Program-made: the position numbers and the translations under genes
Notes under the pieces: model-generated
Databases searched by the model: none
Told to the model about the DNA's origin: nothing
Seen by the model: the letters and a program-made list of their open reading frames with translations, nothing else
DNA from: Streptomyces albireticuli
GTDB lineage: Bacteria > Actinomycetota > Actinomycetes > Streptomycetales > Streptomycetaceae
Assembly: GCF_002192455.1 (NCBI RefSeq)
Contig: NZ_CP021744.1
Coordinates: 3,688,001 to 3,752,000, forward strand
Direction of reading: 5' to 3'
DNA: 64,000 bases
Part shown: one piece after another, positions 16,380 to 24,458 of the stretch
How the letters are laid out: each line of letters begins with the position of its first letter
Numbering within the stretch: position 1 is the stretch's first letter

Positions 16380-17636
16380 TCAGCCGATGCTGAAGCGGAT
16401 CCGGTCGTTGATGTCGTCGCACTTGGCCACGGCGTCGTCCGCGTCCACGCCGGTGGCGATGACGTAGCCGGAGACGCAGTCGGCGACGGTCAGCAGCGGG
16501 GGCACCTCGTCGCCGGGGCCCTTCTGGATGACGGCCGCCACCTCCTCGTCCTGGAGCTGGTCCAGGTACGGCAGGAAGACCAGCGGCACCTCGCCCTTGG
16601 GCAGGTGGCGCACGGTGGACGGGATGCCCTCCTCCACGTCGACGGAGCGCACCGTGCCCGCGTCCGGGGTGAAGAAGCGCACGGCGGCGCCGGCGATGGG
16701 CTCCGGCGAGGTCTCCGGGAGCTCGTCGATGCCCAGCAGCACCGTCAGGAACATCCGGTTGAGGCTGAGGCCGAAGGCCCGGCGGACGAGCTCCGGGGCG
16801 CCGCTGCCCGCGAGGCGGGCGTGCGACTCCAGCACCCGGGGGCCGTCCGGGGTCAGCACGAACTCGCTGTGCGAGGGGCCCTCGGTGAGGCCGACCGCGT
16901 CGAGGAGCTTCACGGTGAGGGCGCGCAGCTCGTCCAGGTGCGGGCGGGCGACCCGGCTCGGGGTGCTGACCTCCCACTCCACGAAGCGGTCGTTCATGCG
17001 GTACTCGGAGTAGCCGATCGGCAGGTGACGGCCCTCGAAGGAGAACGAGTCGACGCTGACGACCGGGCCGGTGAGGAACTCCTCGGCGATCGGCGCGGTG
17101 ATGCCCGCGGCCTGGAGGGTCTCCCAGGCGGCCGCCACCTGCGCGGGCTCGGAGATCTCGTGGATGTGCAGGCTCGCGACGCCGTCGACGGGCTTGAGGA
17201 CGATCGGGCCGCCCACCTCGGCGAGGAACGCGGTGGCCTCCTCGACGCTCTTCACCACGCGGTAGCGGACCGGGCTCAGGTCGTGCTTGGCCAGCAGCTC
17301 ACGGGTGAGGGCCTTGTCCTTCAAGGCGCGGGCCGTCGCCTCGGAGACGCCGGGCAGGCCGAGCGCGTCCACCACGAAGCCGGTCGACTCGGCGGCCGGC
17401 TCGGTGGTGGTGACGACGCGGTCGAAGGGGCGCTCCTCGTGCAGCGGGCGCAGCACGTCCAGGATGGCCTGGCCGTCGGTGAGCGGCGCGTGGATGATGC
17501 GCTCGCAGTGCTCGGCGACGGCCTCGTCGTACGCGCCCTTCTCGTGGACGAGCACGATGTCGATGTCCAGCTCCTTCGCGCCGTTGATGGGCGCGGGACG
17601 GCCGCCGATCACCGCTACGCGGAACTTGCGGGGCAT
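16380..17636 (-). CDS. ATP-grasp ligase (paralogue B)
   Basis: 418 residues, ATG 17636. It matches paralogue A along the whole length: GGRPAPINGAKELDIDIVLV, RPFDRVVTTTEPA, LKDKALTRELLAKHDLSPV, IGYSEYRMNDRFVEWEVSTP and GPRVLESHARLAGSG. It has PIVLKPVDGVASLHIHE in the nucleotide-binding strand. Duplicated ligases in one operon suggest two successive ligations with related substrates, or one homologue that has changed substrate. The predicted reaction is ATP-dependent amide formation through an acyl phosphate. Confidence 0.88.
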   Translation of the reverse strand: MPRKFRVAVIGGRPAPINGAKELDIDIVLVHEKGAYDEAVAEHCERIIHAPLTDGQAILDVLRPLHEERPFDRVVTTTEPAAESTGFVVDALGLPGVSEATARALKDKALTRELLAKHDLSPVRYRVVKSVEEATAFLAEVGGPIVLKPVDGVASLHIHEISEPAQVAAAWETLQAAGITAPIAEEFLTGPVVSVDSFSFEGRHLPIGYSEYRMNDRFVEWEVSTPSRVARPHLDELRALTVKLLDAVGLTEGPSHSEFVLTPDGPRVLESHARLAGSGAPELVRRAFGLSLNRMFLTVLLGIDELPETSPEPIAGAAVRFFTPDAGTVRSVDVEEGIPSTVRHLPKGEVPLVFLPYLDQLQDEEVAAVIQKGPGDEVPPLLTVADCVSGYVIATGVDADDAVAKCDDINDRIRFSIG

Positions 17637-17674
17637 GCGAACTCCTTGGGGTGTCTTGTGGGAGGGGGTGGTGA

Positions 17675-18673
17675 TCAGCTGGCGTAGACGCGGCGCAGCC
17701 AGCGCGCCCCGGCGTCGGGCAGCGGGCTGAACGCCTTGCGGCGGTGCAGCACCCGGTAGTTGTCGAAGATCATGAAGTCGCCGGCGCTGAGGACGAGCTC
17801 CCGGGACTCGGCGCCCGTCAGGGCCTCCGAGAAGGCGGCGAGCGCGGCGGCGCCCTCCTCCGTCACCCCGCGGGTGGTGCCCCGGTCGTAGCGGGCGCGC
17901 AGCCGGCCGTCGGGCGCGGTCTCCAGCAGCCGGGCGGGTGCCAGCTCCCGGACGGACCCGTCCGCGTCGTTGGAGGCGGGCACGCCCACGGCGAACTCCG
18001 GCCGCTGGAGCAGCGTCCGGGTGTGCTCGTCGAGCCCTTCGGCGACCCCGTCGACCGCCGTGAGCTCCGTGGGCACGCGCTCGTCGTTGCGCACGGCGTA
18101 GAAGGAGAGGTAGTGCGGGACGTACAGCCGGGGGTCGGTGCCCGGCTCGCCGAACGGCAGGTGCGGCTGGTCGGAGTGCCAGAAGAACTCCGAGTCCGCG
18201 CCCCAGGAGCTGGTGATGCCGCTGGCGGCCGGGTTGGGCACCACGTTGCGGATCAGCCGGCCGTCGTTCTCGTAGCTGACCGCGAAGGGCGTGGCGCCCA
18301 GCAGCTGGAGCAGCCCGAAGTGGAGGGCGTTGATCACGGCCAGGCCGGTCTCGTCGCCGTAGCCGTGCACCGGGGTGTCCGGGAAGTCCTGCCGCGGGAG
18401 GTTGCCCAGGATCAGCGCGTGGGCGCCGGCGACCGAGAAGATCTCCAGTTCGTGCAGGACCTGGCCGGGCAGGAGGTTGCCCAGCGCGTGCGCGCCGATG
18501 GTGGCCAGGATCGCCTCATCGGCGTCCGAGTCCAGTTCGGTGGCGGCCACGCGCTCGGCGATCTCCTTGCCCAGGAGGTCCCTTGTACCGTCGTCGAGAC
18601 GGAATTCGGACAGTCGTATGCCGTCTGTCATCGAGGGCTCCGATCGGTCACTCGCGTGCGGGTGCTCAGTCAT
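17675..18673 (-). CDS. TauD/clavaminate-synthase-type Fe(II)/2-oxoglutarate oxygenase
   Basis: 332 residues, ATG 18673; an internal ATG at codon 15 is possible. The metal triad is visible: H166-S-D168 in FFWHSDQPHLPFGEPG and H310 in DNYRVLHRRKAF, whose following Arg would hold 2-oxoglutarate. This layout matches the clavaminate synthase-like group (VioC, AsnO, OrfP), which mostly hydroxylates amino acids such as arginine or asparagine. A beta-hydroxylation of an amino-acid building block is therefore likely. The start overlaps the stop of the SxtJ-like gene by eight bases. Confidence 0.85.
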   Translation of the reverse strand: MTEHPHASDRSEPSMTDGIRLSEFRLDDGTRDLLGKEIAERVAATELDSDADEAILATIGAHALGNLLPGQVLHELEIFSVAGAHALILGNLPRQDFPDTPVHGYGDETGLAVINALHFGLLQLLGATPFAVSYENDGRLIRNVVPNPAASGITSSWGADSEFFWHSDQPHLPFGEPGTDPRLYVPHYLSFYAVRNDERVPTELTAVDGVAEGLDEHTRTLLQRPEFAVGVPASNDADGSVRELAPARLLETAPDGRLRARYDRGTTRGVTEEGAAALAAFSEALTGAESRELVLSAGDFMIFDNYRVLHRRKAFSPLPDAGARWLRRVYAS

Positions 18674-18809
18674 GGCCCGCTACGGGAATCCAGTAGGTCC
18701 GCGCGCGCGGGTCCCAGCGCCGGGCCAGCGGGTCACGCAGGCGCCGGCTCACGAGGCCGATCGGCGTGACCACCAGGTAATAGGCAGCGAAAAGCAGAGG
18801 TTTGGGCAT
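18666..18809 (-). CDS. 47-residue SxtJ-like membrane peptide
   Basis: Starts ATG 18809 (caggacg upstream, weak) and encodes MPKPLLFAAYYLVVTPIGLV, then SRRLRDPLARRWDPRARTYW and IPVAGHD. One short hydrophobic helix is followed by a basic tail. It resembles the C-terminal half of SxtJ, the small membrane protein beside O-carbamoyltransferases, and is shorter than the roughly 130 residues I recall for SxtJ. Its stop overlaps the TauD start (ATGACTGA), so the two are probably translationally coupled. Confidence 0.65.
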   Translation of the reverse strand: MPKPLLFAAYYLVVTPIGLVSRRLRDPLARRWDPRARTYWIPVAGHD

Positions 18810-18946
18810 CGTCCTGCTCTTTCTCGGGGGCTTCTTCGTCGTTGCGTGGGGCGGGTCCGCCGGGCCCGGCCGCACCGGGCGGCCGGGAACCGGTCGGGAG
18901 GGCCTGAGCGCTCGGCCGGGACTCCGGCGAGTCGTCCGCGGGTGCG

Positions 18947-18989
18947 TCGTGGCTGGTCGCGCAGTTCCCCGCGCCCCTTCGGGGCGCTG
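18947..18989. repeat. Common Streptomyces intergenic hairpin element
   Basis: The segment reads gtggctggtcgcgcagttcc followed by ccgcgccccttcggggcgct. I recognise it as a sequence found in many Streptomyces intergenic regions. Its right half folds as agcgcc/ccccgaag-type hairpin. It sits in the 210-bp gap inside the operon between the carbamoyltransferase and the SxtJ-like gene. It may stabilise mRNA or attenuate transcription. No other gene is seen in that gap. Confidence 0.6.
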
Positions 18990-19019
18990 CCGAACCGCAC
19001 CGGACCTCGCCGAGCCGGC

Positions 19020-20852
19020 TCAGTCGAGCGGAATCGCCTCACGCCAGTCGTTGTCCTCGTGCCACTCCGGCTGCGCGGACTTCTCCAGCAGGAAGTTGCC
19101 CACCGCCAACAGGTCGATGTCGGTGCGCATGAAGCAGGTGTAGGCGTCCTCCGGCGTGTTCACGATCGGCTCGCCGCGGACGTTGAAGGAGGTGTTGACG
19201 AGCACCGGGCAGCCGGTCTCCTCCTTGAACGCGGTGAGCAGCCGGTGGTACGGCGCGTTGTTGTGCTCGGAGACGGTCTGCACGCGCGCGGAGGAGTCGA
19301 CGTGGGTGACCGCGGGGATGGTGGAGCGCTGCACCTTCAGCAGGTCCAGGCCCTTGGCGTCCGACTCGGCGGCCTCGACCCGCTGCGCCTCGGCGACCTG
19401 GGTCACCACGAGCATGTACGGGCTCTCCTGCGGGAGGTCGAAGTAGTCCTTGGCGTCCGTGTCGAGCACCGAGGGCGCGAACGGCCGGAACGACTCCCGG
19501 AACTTGATCTTGAGGTTCATCGCGGACTGCATCACCGGGTCGCGCGGGTCGCCGATGATCGATCGGGCGCCGAGCGCGCGCGGACCGAACTCCATCCGGC
19601 CCTGGAACCAGCCGACGATCTTGCCGTCGGCGAGGCCCTTGGCGACCTCGCGGGCCAGCGCGTCGGGCTCCAGGCGGGTGTACGGGACGTTCTTGCCGTC
19701 GAGGTACGCCGCGATCTCGTCGTCCGAGTAGCCGGGGCCGAGCAGCGAGCCGGACATGGCGTCCTTGCCGGTGCCCACGTGGGTGCGGCGGGCACCGCGG
19801 TCGGCGGCCACGGCCAGCGCCGCGCCGAGCGCGCCGCCCGCGTCACCGGCGGCGGGCTGGATCCAGACCTCGTCGAAGATCCCGGCGTTGATGATCTTGC
19901 CGTTGGCGACGCAGTTCAGCGCGACGCCGCCGGCCAGCACGAGGTTCTTCTCGCCGGTGCGCTCACGGGCCGAGCGGGCGAGCTTGACGACGACCTCCTC
20001 GGTGACCTGCTGCACCGAGGCGGCGAGGTCGAACTCGCGCTCCGTGAGCGGGCCCTCGGGGCTGCGGCGGGGACCGCCGAAGAGCCGCTCGAAGCCGCGG
20101 CCCGTCATCACCTCGCCGCGCAGGTACTCGAAGTAGCGCATGTCGAGCCGGAAGGACCCGTCGGGCTTGACGTCGATCAGCTTCTCGCGGATCAGCCCGG
20201 CGTAGCGGGGCTTGCCGTAGGGCGCGAGGCCCATCAGCTTGTACTCGCCGGAGTCCACCTTGAAGCCGCAGAAGTAGGTGAACGCCGAGTACAGCAGGCC
20301 CAGCGAGTGCGGGAAGCGGATCTCGGCGATGGGCCGCAGCCGGTCGCCCCGGCCGTGCCACATGGTGGTGGTGGCCCACTCGCCGACGCCGTCGATGCAC
20401 AGCACGGCAGCGGACTCGTAGGGGCTCGGGAAGAACGCCGAGGCCGCGTGCGACTCGTGGTGCTTGCGGACGTCGATCCGCGGGACCCGGCCGAGGCCGA
20501 GCTCCAGCAGCTCGCGGCGGACCGTGTCGGCCGTCCGGCGCTTCCACTTCAGCCACGCCGGGAGCGTGGCCTGGAAGGCCGGGAAGGCGTACGGGGCGGA
20601 GCCCGCGAAGGTGGCGAGGACGCGGCGGAACTTCAGCTCCGGGTCCTCGTAGTAGGCGACGGCCGAGACGTCGCGCAGGGTGGCGCCCACCTCGTCCAGG
20701 CAGTACTCGACCGCCCGGGCCGGGAAGGCCGAGTCGTGGCGGCGCCGGGTGAAGCGCTCCTCCTGGGCCGCCGCGACGGGGACGCCGTCCGCGACCAGGG
20801 CGGCCGCGCTGTCGTGGTAGTAGGCGGAGACGCCCAGAACCAGGTCAGACAT
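19020..20852 (-). CDS. O-carbamoyltransferase (NodU/CmcH/TobZ/SxtI family)
   Basis: 610 residues, ATG 20852. The N-terminal Kae1-like domain is seen in LGVSAYYHDSAAALVADG, the metal-binding VRKHHESHAASAFFPSPY and LCIDGVGEWATTTMW. The C-terminal YrdC-like/carbamoyltransferase domain has FGPRALGARSIIGDPRD and VLVNTSFNVRGEPIVNTPED. The family makes carbamoyl-adenylate from carbamoyl phosphate and ATP and transfers the carbamoyl group to a hydroxyl. The product is therefore expected to carry a carbamate, perhaps on the hydroxyl made by the TauD-type enzyme. Length is normal. Confidence 0.93.
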   Translation of the reverse strand: MSDLVLGVSAYYHDSAAALVADGVPVAAAQEERFTRRRHDSAFPARAVEYCLDEVGATLRDVSAVAYYEDPELKFRRVLATFAGSAPYAFPAFQATLPAWLKWKRRTADTVRRELLELGLGRVPRIDVRKHHESHAASAFFPSPYESAAVLCIDGVGEWATTTMWHGRGDRLRPIAEIRFPHSLGLLYSAFTYFCGFKVDSGEYKLMGLAPYGKPRYAGLIREKLIDVKPDGSFRLDMRYFEYLRGEVMTGRGFERLFGGPRRSPEGPLTEREFDLAASVQQVTEEVVVKLARSARERTGEKNLVLAGGVALNCVANGKIINAGIFDEVWIQPAAGDAGGALGAALAVAADRGARRTHVGTGKDAMSGSLLGPGYSDDEIAAYLDGKNVPYTRLEPDALAREVAKGLADGKIVGWFQGRMEFGPRALGARSIIGDPRDPVMQSAMNLKIKFRESFRPFAPSVLDTDAKDYFDLPQESPYMLVVTQVAEAQRVEAAESDAKGLDLLKVQRSTIPAVTHVDSSARVQTVSEHNNAPYHRLLTAFKEETGCPVLVNTSFNVRGEPIVNTPEDAYTCFMRTDIDLLAVGNFLLEKSAQPEWHEDNDWREAIPLD

Positions 20853-20936
20853 GCCTGTGCTCCTTAACGCGCGAAGGACGGCCGGACGGCGTCTTCGGGG
20901 GTGTGCTCGCGGATAGGGGGGATTCGGGGCCGTGGT

Positions 20937-23183
20937 TCATCGCAGACCGCCCAGGGTGCGGGCCATCCGCGGCGCGACCTGGCGGGCCAGGAAGGTCCGC
21001 GGCGGGTTGAGGGAGCGGTAGCCCACGCGGACCCGCTCCCAGACGTCCTCGGGGCCGCCCACGACTGCCCGGCCACCGGTGGTCCGGGTCGCGGGCACCG
21101 TGGCCATGAAGGTGTCGACGGCGTCGGCCGCCCACGCGGAGTGCCCGGTGGAGACGTTGTCGATGGTGTTGTGGATGTCGACGAACCGGGTGCTGAAGCC
21201 GTGCTCCTTCAGCGCGATCCGGGCCCGGCGGTACGAGCCGCCGACGCCGGACAGCTCCATGGCGACGTTCAGGCCCAGCACCTCCGGCAGGAAGGTGCGC
21301 GGGAAGCGCCCGACGCACAGCCAGTACACCGGCAGCTCGAAGGACTCGTCGCGGAAGCCGGACCAGCGGGAGAACTCCCGGGAGCCGGTGGGCGGCAGGA
21401 CCACGTCCATCTCCGCGAGGACCTCGCGGTAGATGAGCGGGTGGTTGAGCTTCTCCTCGCCGTTGCCCAGCTCGTCCCAGTAGGTCTCGAAGAGCGAGAA
21501 CCCGATCTCCGAGGAGGCGTTCTCGTAGTCCGTGAACCCCTGGAGCCAGCTGCCGTCGATCAGCGTCAGCGGTGCCAGCTGGACCGTCGAGTCGACCAGC
21601 TCGGCCCGGCTCGCCACCGGGATCTCGGCGCCGTCCTCGAACTCCTGGCCGTGCCGGTCGTGCTGCTCCGCCAGCCAGGGCCGCAGCCCGGCCCGGTGCC
21701 AGCGGACGGGCAGCTGGAGCTCGGCCTTGTCGAGGCCGTGCCGGGACCGGGCGAGCCAGTCCTGGACGTAGCCGACGGCCCAGCGGCGCAGCGCCGGGGT
21801 GTCCGTACGGCGCTGGAGCATCCAGTACGCCTCGCGCAGGTCGGCCGGGGCGCGGCCCTCGGCCGGCCGGACGGCCAGCGACGGGAAGTCCGGCGCGGCT
21901 GCGGTGGCCGCGGCCTCCGCCGCGGCGGGCCCGGCGGTCTCCCGCTCCTCCCCCTTGGCGGGAAGCGAGTCGATCCACCGGCGGATCACGGTGAGGTCCT
22001 CGGGCGAGAACACCCGGAACATCGGACCGCGCTCCGAGACCAGGCCGTTGACCAGCGGACTGGCCTTGGACCGGCCGGGCTTGACCAGGCGGCTGCGCGA
22101 CAGCACGTCGAGCAGCGGACCCGGGTCGGTGCGGGCCTGCTTGAGCCAGTCGGACAGCGACCGGCCCTCGACCTGGAAGTCGTGGTGGTAGACGGAGCCC
22201 TCGCGGGCGCGCAGCCGCATCAGCTCGGCCATGTCGTAGGCCGGGTCGCGAGCGGCGTCCAGCTGGGCGTACAGGCCGGCGCTCCAGGTGCGCAGGGCGG
22301 CCAGGGCCCAGGTGAAGCCCGTGACGACCCGGTCGGCCTCGGCGGCCGGCAGGGCGTCGACGGCGGCGCGGGCCCGCTCCAGGTCGGCCGGGCCGCCCTC
22401 CTCCCGGGCGCCGCCCGGGTCGAGCAGCGACCAGTCCGCGCCGCCCGGCAGGGCCTCCCGGACCAGGGCGAGCGCGGGCGGCAGCCCGGCGTGCCGCAGG
22501 CACAGGTCGGCACCGAGGATCTCGGCGCGGAAGTCGTCCGGCCGCCGGCTCATGGCCAGCAGCAGGGCGGGCAGGTGGAACGCGTCGTCGCCGATGCGCT
22601 GGTCCAGCGCGAGCCGGGACGCGGGCACGGCGTTCTCCGACAGCAGCAGCTGCCGCAGCAGCGCCAGGAAGGCACTGCCCCGGGAGGCGCGCGGGTGGCC
22701 CGCGCCGACGTCCGAGGCGTAGACGGTGAGGATCCGCAGGGCGGCGGAGTCGTCGGCGTTGCCCGGCGCGCTCAGCCACTGGAGCCACGCCCCGGAGAGC
22801 AGGGCGAGCGGGGCGCAGCCGAGCGTCGCCCGGCGCACCAGGGTGTCGCGGGTGCCGTCGGCGGTCACGCCGTCGAGCAGCGCGCGGAAGCGGGTCCGCT
22901 CCGCGTCCGCCCAGGCCGCGGCCCGCTCGGTGAGTCCGGTCAGGTCCGGCTGCCCGGCCCGCTCGGCGGTGGTGTCCGGGCCGGTGGGCCCGGGGGTGGT
23001 GGCCGGGCCGTCGGCCCCGGCGGGGATCCGGCGCAGTTCGGCACGGATCTCCTCCGGGAACCGCCCGCCGGGCAGCGAGCACTCGGGGTCCGCGGCCCGT
23101 ACGTACAGGGTCCGGGACGCGGACCCGGCGTCCTGCCGCCGGGGCGGGCTCGGGGCAGGGGACGCCGCCTTGTGGGTCAGCAA
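20937..23183 (-). CDS. Large haem-oxygenase-like diiron oxidase (iron-containing redox enzyme)
   Basis: 748 residues from TTG 23183, preceded by an excellent aaggaggg site; no ATG or GTG has such support. The C-terminal domain shows the ligands of haem-oxygenase-like diiron enzymes: a helix FSLFETYWDELGNG leading to EKLNHPLIYREVL, and later HNTIDNVSTGHSAWAADAV with H-x3-D and H. The N-terminal 450 residues are helical and not matched to a named fold. Family members (SznF, BesC, UndA) do N-oxygenation or oxidative C-C cleavage. The fusion length is unusual. N-oxidation fits a cluster rich in N-N chemistry, but this is inference. Confidence 0.75.
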   Translation of the reverse strand: MLTHKAASPAPSPPRRQDAGSASRTLYVRAADPECSLPGGRFPEEIRAELRRIPAGADGPATTPGPTGPDTTAERAGQPDLTGLTERAAAWADAERTRFRALLDGVTADGTRDTLVRRATLGCAPLALLSGAWLQWLSAPGNADDSAALRILTVYASDVGAGHPRASRGSAFLALLRQLLLSENAVPASRLALDQRIGDDAFHLPALLLAMSRRPDDFRAEILGADLCLRHAGLPPALALVREALPGGADWSLLDPGGAREEGGPADLERARAAVDALPAAEADRVVTGFTWALAALRTWSAGLYAQLDAARDPAYDMAELMRLRAREGSVYHHDFQVEGRSLSDWLKQARTDPGPLLDVLSRSRLVKPGRSKASPLVNGLVSERGPMFRVFSPEDLTVIRRWIDSLPAKGEERETAGPAAAEAAATAAAPDFPSLAVRPAEGRAPADLREAYWMLQRRTDTPALRRWAVGYVQDWLARSRHGLDKAELQLPVRWHRAGLRPWLAEQHDRHGQEFEDGAEIPVASRAELVDSTVQLAPLTLIDGSWLQGFTDYENASSEIGFSLFETYWDELGNGEEKLNHPLIYREVLAEMDVVLPPTGSREFSRWSGFRDESFELPVYWLCVGRFPRTFLPEVLGLNVAMELSGVGGSYRRARIALKEHGFSTRFVDIHNTIDNVSTGHSAWAADAVDTFMATVPATRTTGGRAVVGGPEDVWERVRVGYRSLNPPRTFLARQVAPRMARTLGGLR

Positions 23184-23226
23184 CCTCTTCCCTCCTTGGC
23201 TTGGTTCGCCTGGCGCTGCGGGGGCG

Positions 23227-23313
23227 CTAGAACATCGGATAGATGGACGCGTCGTTCTTCTTCTTCGGCTTGCGGCCGAGCAGCTTGTCCAGGATCTTTC
23301 GCAGGATGGACAC
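23227..23313 (-). CDS. 28-residue basic peptide (SxtK/DUF5989 position)
   Basis: GTG 23313 to TAG 23227, with gaggg about ten bases upstream; an in-frame GTG nine bases earlier is possible. It encodes MSILRKILDKLLGRKPKKKN followed by DASIYPMF. The first half would be an amphipathic cationic helix. The end SIYPMF recalls the FIYTLF-like end of DUF5989/SxtK proteins, which sit between carbamoyltransferase, SxtJ and SGNH genes, but their transmembrane helix is missing. It lies between the SGNH gene and the diiron oxidase. It could be a reduced SxtK or a peptide with its own role. Confidence 0.6.
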   Translation of the reverse strand: MSILRKILDKLLGRKPKKKNDASIYPMF

Positions 23314-23349
23314 GGCGGGCACGCCCTCTCGTGGGGAGATCGGTGACGG

Positions 23350-24405
23350 TCAGGACAGACCGAGGGTCTCGGCCATGACGCGGGTGACGATCTCGTGACC
23401 CTCGTCGGTGTAGTGGGCACGGTCGACGAAGAGCCAGTCGGCCGGCTTGATCGCGTCGGCGACCGCGGGGTTGAGGTCGAAGAAGCGCGCGCCGGCCTTC
23501 TCCGTGACGACCCGGAGGGCCTCGGCGTAGGTACGGCCGGCCTCGATCGAGGCGATGATGCCGTAGTTCTCCTCGAACGAGCCGTTGGAGGAGAGGGAGT
23601 TGAGCTCCTCGAAGAGCAGCTTCTCCTGGGGGGCGTGCTCCTCGCGCAGCCACGGCGCCATCGGCTGGAGCGCGTAGGTGATCTTCACATCGGGGCCGAC
23701 GAGCTTGCGCAGCGACTCCAGGTGGCGGCCCGTCAGGCCGGCGGCGGTGTCGATCAGCTCGGGCAGGGTGCGCTTGCGCTCGGCGGGCCGGCGGGGCGCG
23801 GGGGCGGCGGGCTTGCGGTCGGCCAGCAGACCGGTCAGGCCGCGGGCGGGCGCCTTGGCGGGCTTACGGGCCTTGGCCCGCAGCTCGTCCATCGCCTCGA
23901 AGTACTCACCGCTGAAGAAGAAGGCGCCGTCCTCGCCGCGCTGCCACTCGGGGAGCAGCGAGAGGGCCAGGTTGTTGAGCCCGGAGAGGATGACGATCTC
24001 CTCGACCTCGGGCAGCAGGTGCTGGTGGAAGAGGAAGAGCATCAGCTCCTGGGCCGAGTTGTGGCTGCGGCCGCCGAAGTTGAGCCAGGGCGCGGAGGGA
24101 GCGTACGTGCTCCACAGCCGGGAGGAGATGGTGGCGCCGTCGTTGGTGGCGCCGATGCCGAGCGCCGTGGAGCTGCCCATCAGCAGCTTCACCGGGCCCT
24201 TGGGCAGCTCGCCCGCCGCGGACGCGGTCTGCCCGCCGGGGCCGCGGGAGAGCCGGAAGCCGAGCCGGTCCGTGTTGATGACGGGCGACCGGTAGGAGGC
24301 CCGGTGGAAGTACATCAGGTAGGGCAGGTAACGCACCTCACCGCGGTCGTCGAAGTCGTCGTACTGAAGGAGTTGCGGGGTGAGGGTCTCTCGGTACAGC
24401 TTCAC
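23350..24405 (-). CDS. SGNH/GDSL hydrolase-like protein (SxtL-like position)
   Basis: 351 residues from the GTG at 24405 with gggagag seven bases upstream. The fold is suggested by the block I segment VKLLMGSSTALGIGATNDG (Ser in G-S-S), the Asn-containing NFGGRSHNSAQELMLF, LSGLNNLALS and the late catalytic pair DRAHYTDEGHEIV (D-x-x-H-Y-x-x-x-G-H). The family hydrolyses or transfers acyl groups. A 40-residue Lys/Ala/Pro linker near residue 200 is unusual. Such genes accompany carbamoyltransferase, SxtJ and SxtK genes, and the same order is nearly kept here. Confidence 0.8.
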   Translation of the reverse strand: MKLYRETLTPQLLQYDDFDDRGEVRYLPYLMYFHRASYRSPVINTDRLGFRLSRGPGGQTASAAGELPKGPVKLLMGSSTALGIGATNDGATISSRLWSTYAPSAPWLNFGGRSHNSAQELMLFLFHQHLLPEVEEIVILSGLNNLALSLLPEWQRGEDGAFFFSGEYFEAMDELRAKARKPAKAPARGLTGLLADRKPAAPAPRRPAERKRTLPELIDTAAGLTGRHLESLRKLVGPDVKITYALQPMAPWLREEHAPQEKLLFEELNSLSSNGSFEENYGIIASIEAGRTYAEALRVVTEKAGARFFDLNPAVADAIKPADWLFVDRAHYTDEGHEIVTRVMAETLGLS

Positions 24406-24458
24406 GAACAATCTCTCCCTGTGTGGGGGCGGCCGCGTCCCTGCGGGGACGGGCCGGG

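Noticed and set aside
12646..16467. A very long plus-strand open frame opposite the ATP-grasp genes
   Set aside because: It is the mirror of codon-biased minus-strand genes; its product is Gly/Arg/His-rich with no domain, while the minus strand carries clear enzymes.
23227..23313. The 28-residue peptide as a lanthipeptide-type precursor
   Set aside because: No Cys, no Ser/Thr-rich core and no lanthionine or radical-SAM enzyme nearby. An ATP-grasp-modified peptide is not excluded, but evidence is lacking.
20901..23378. Long plus-strand open frame opposite the diiron oxidase
   Set aside because: Same cause: G/C at third positions removes stops in the opposite frame. No motif in its product.
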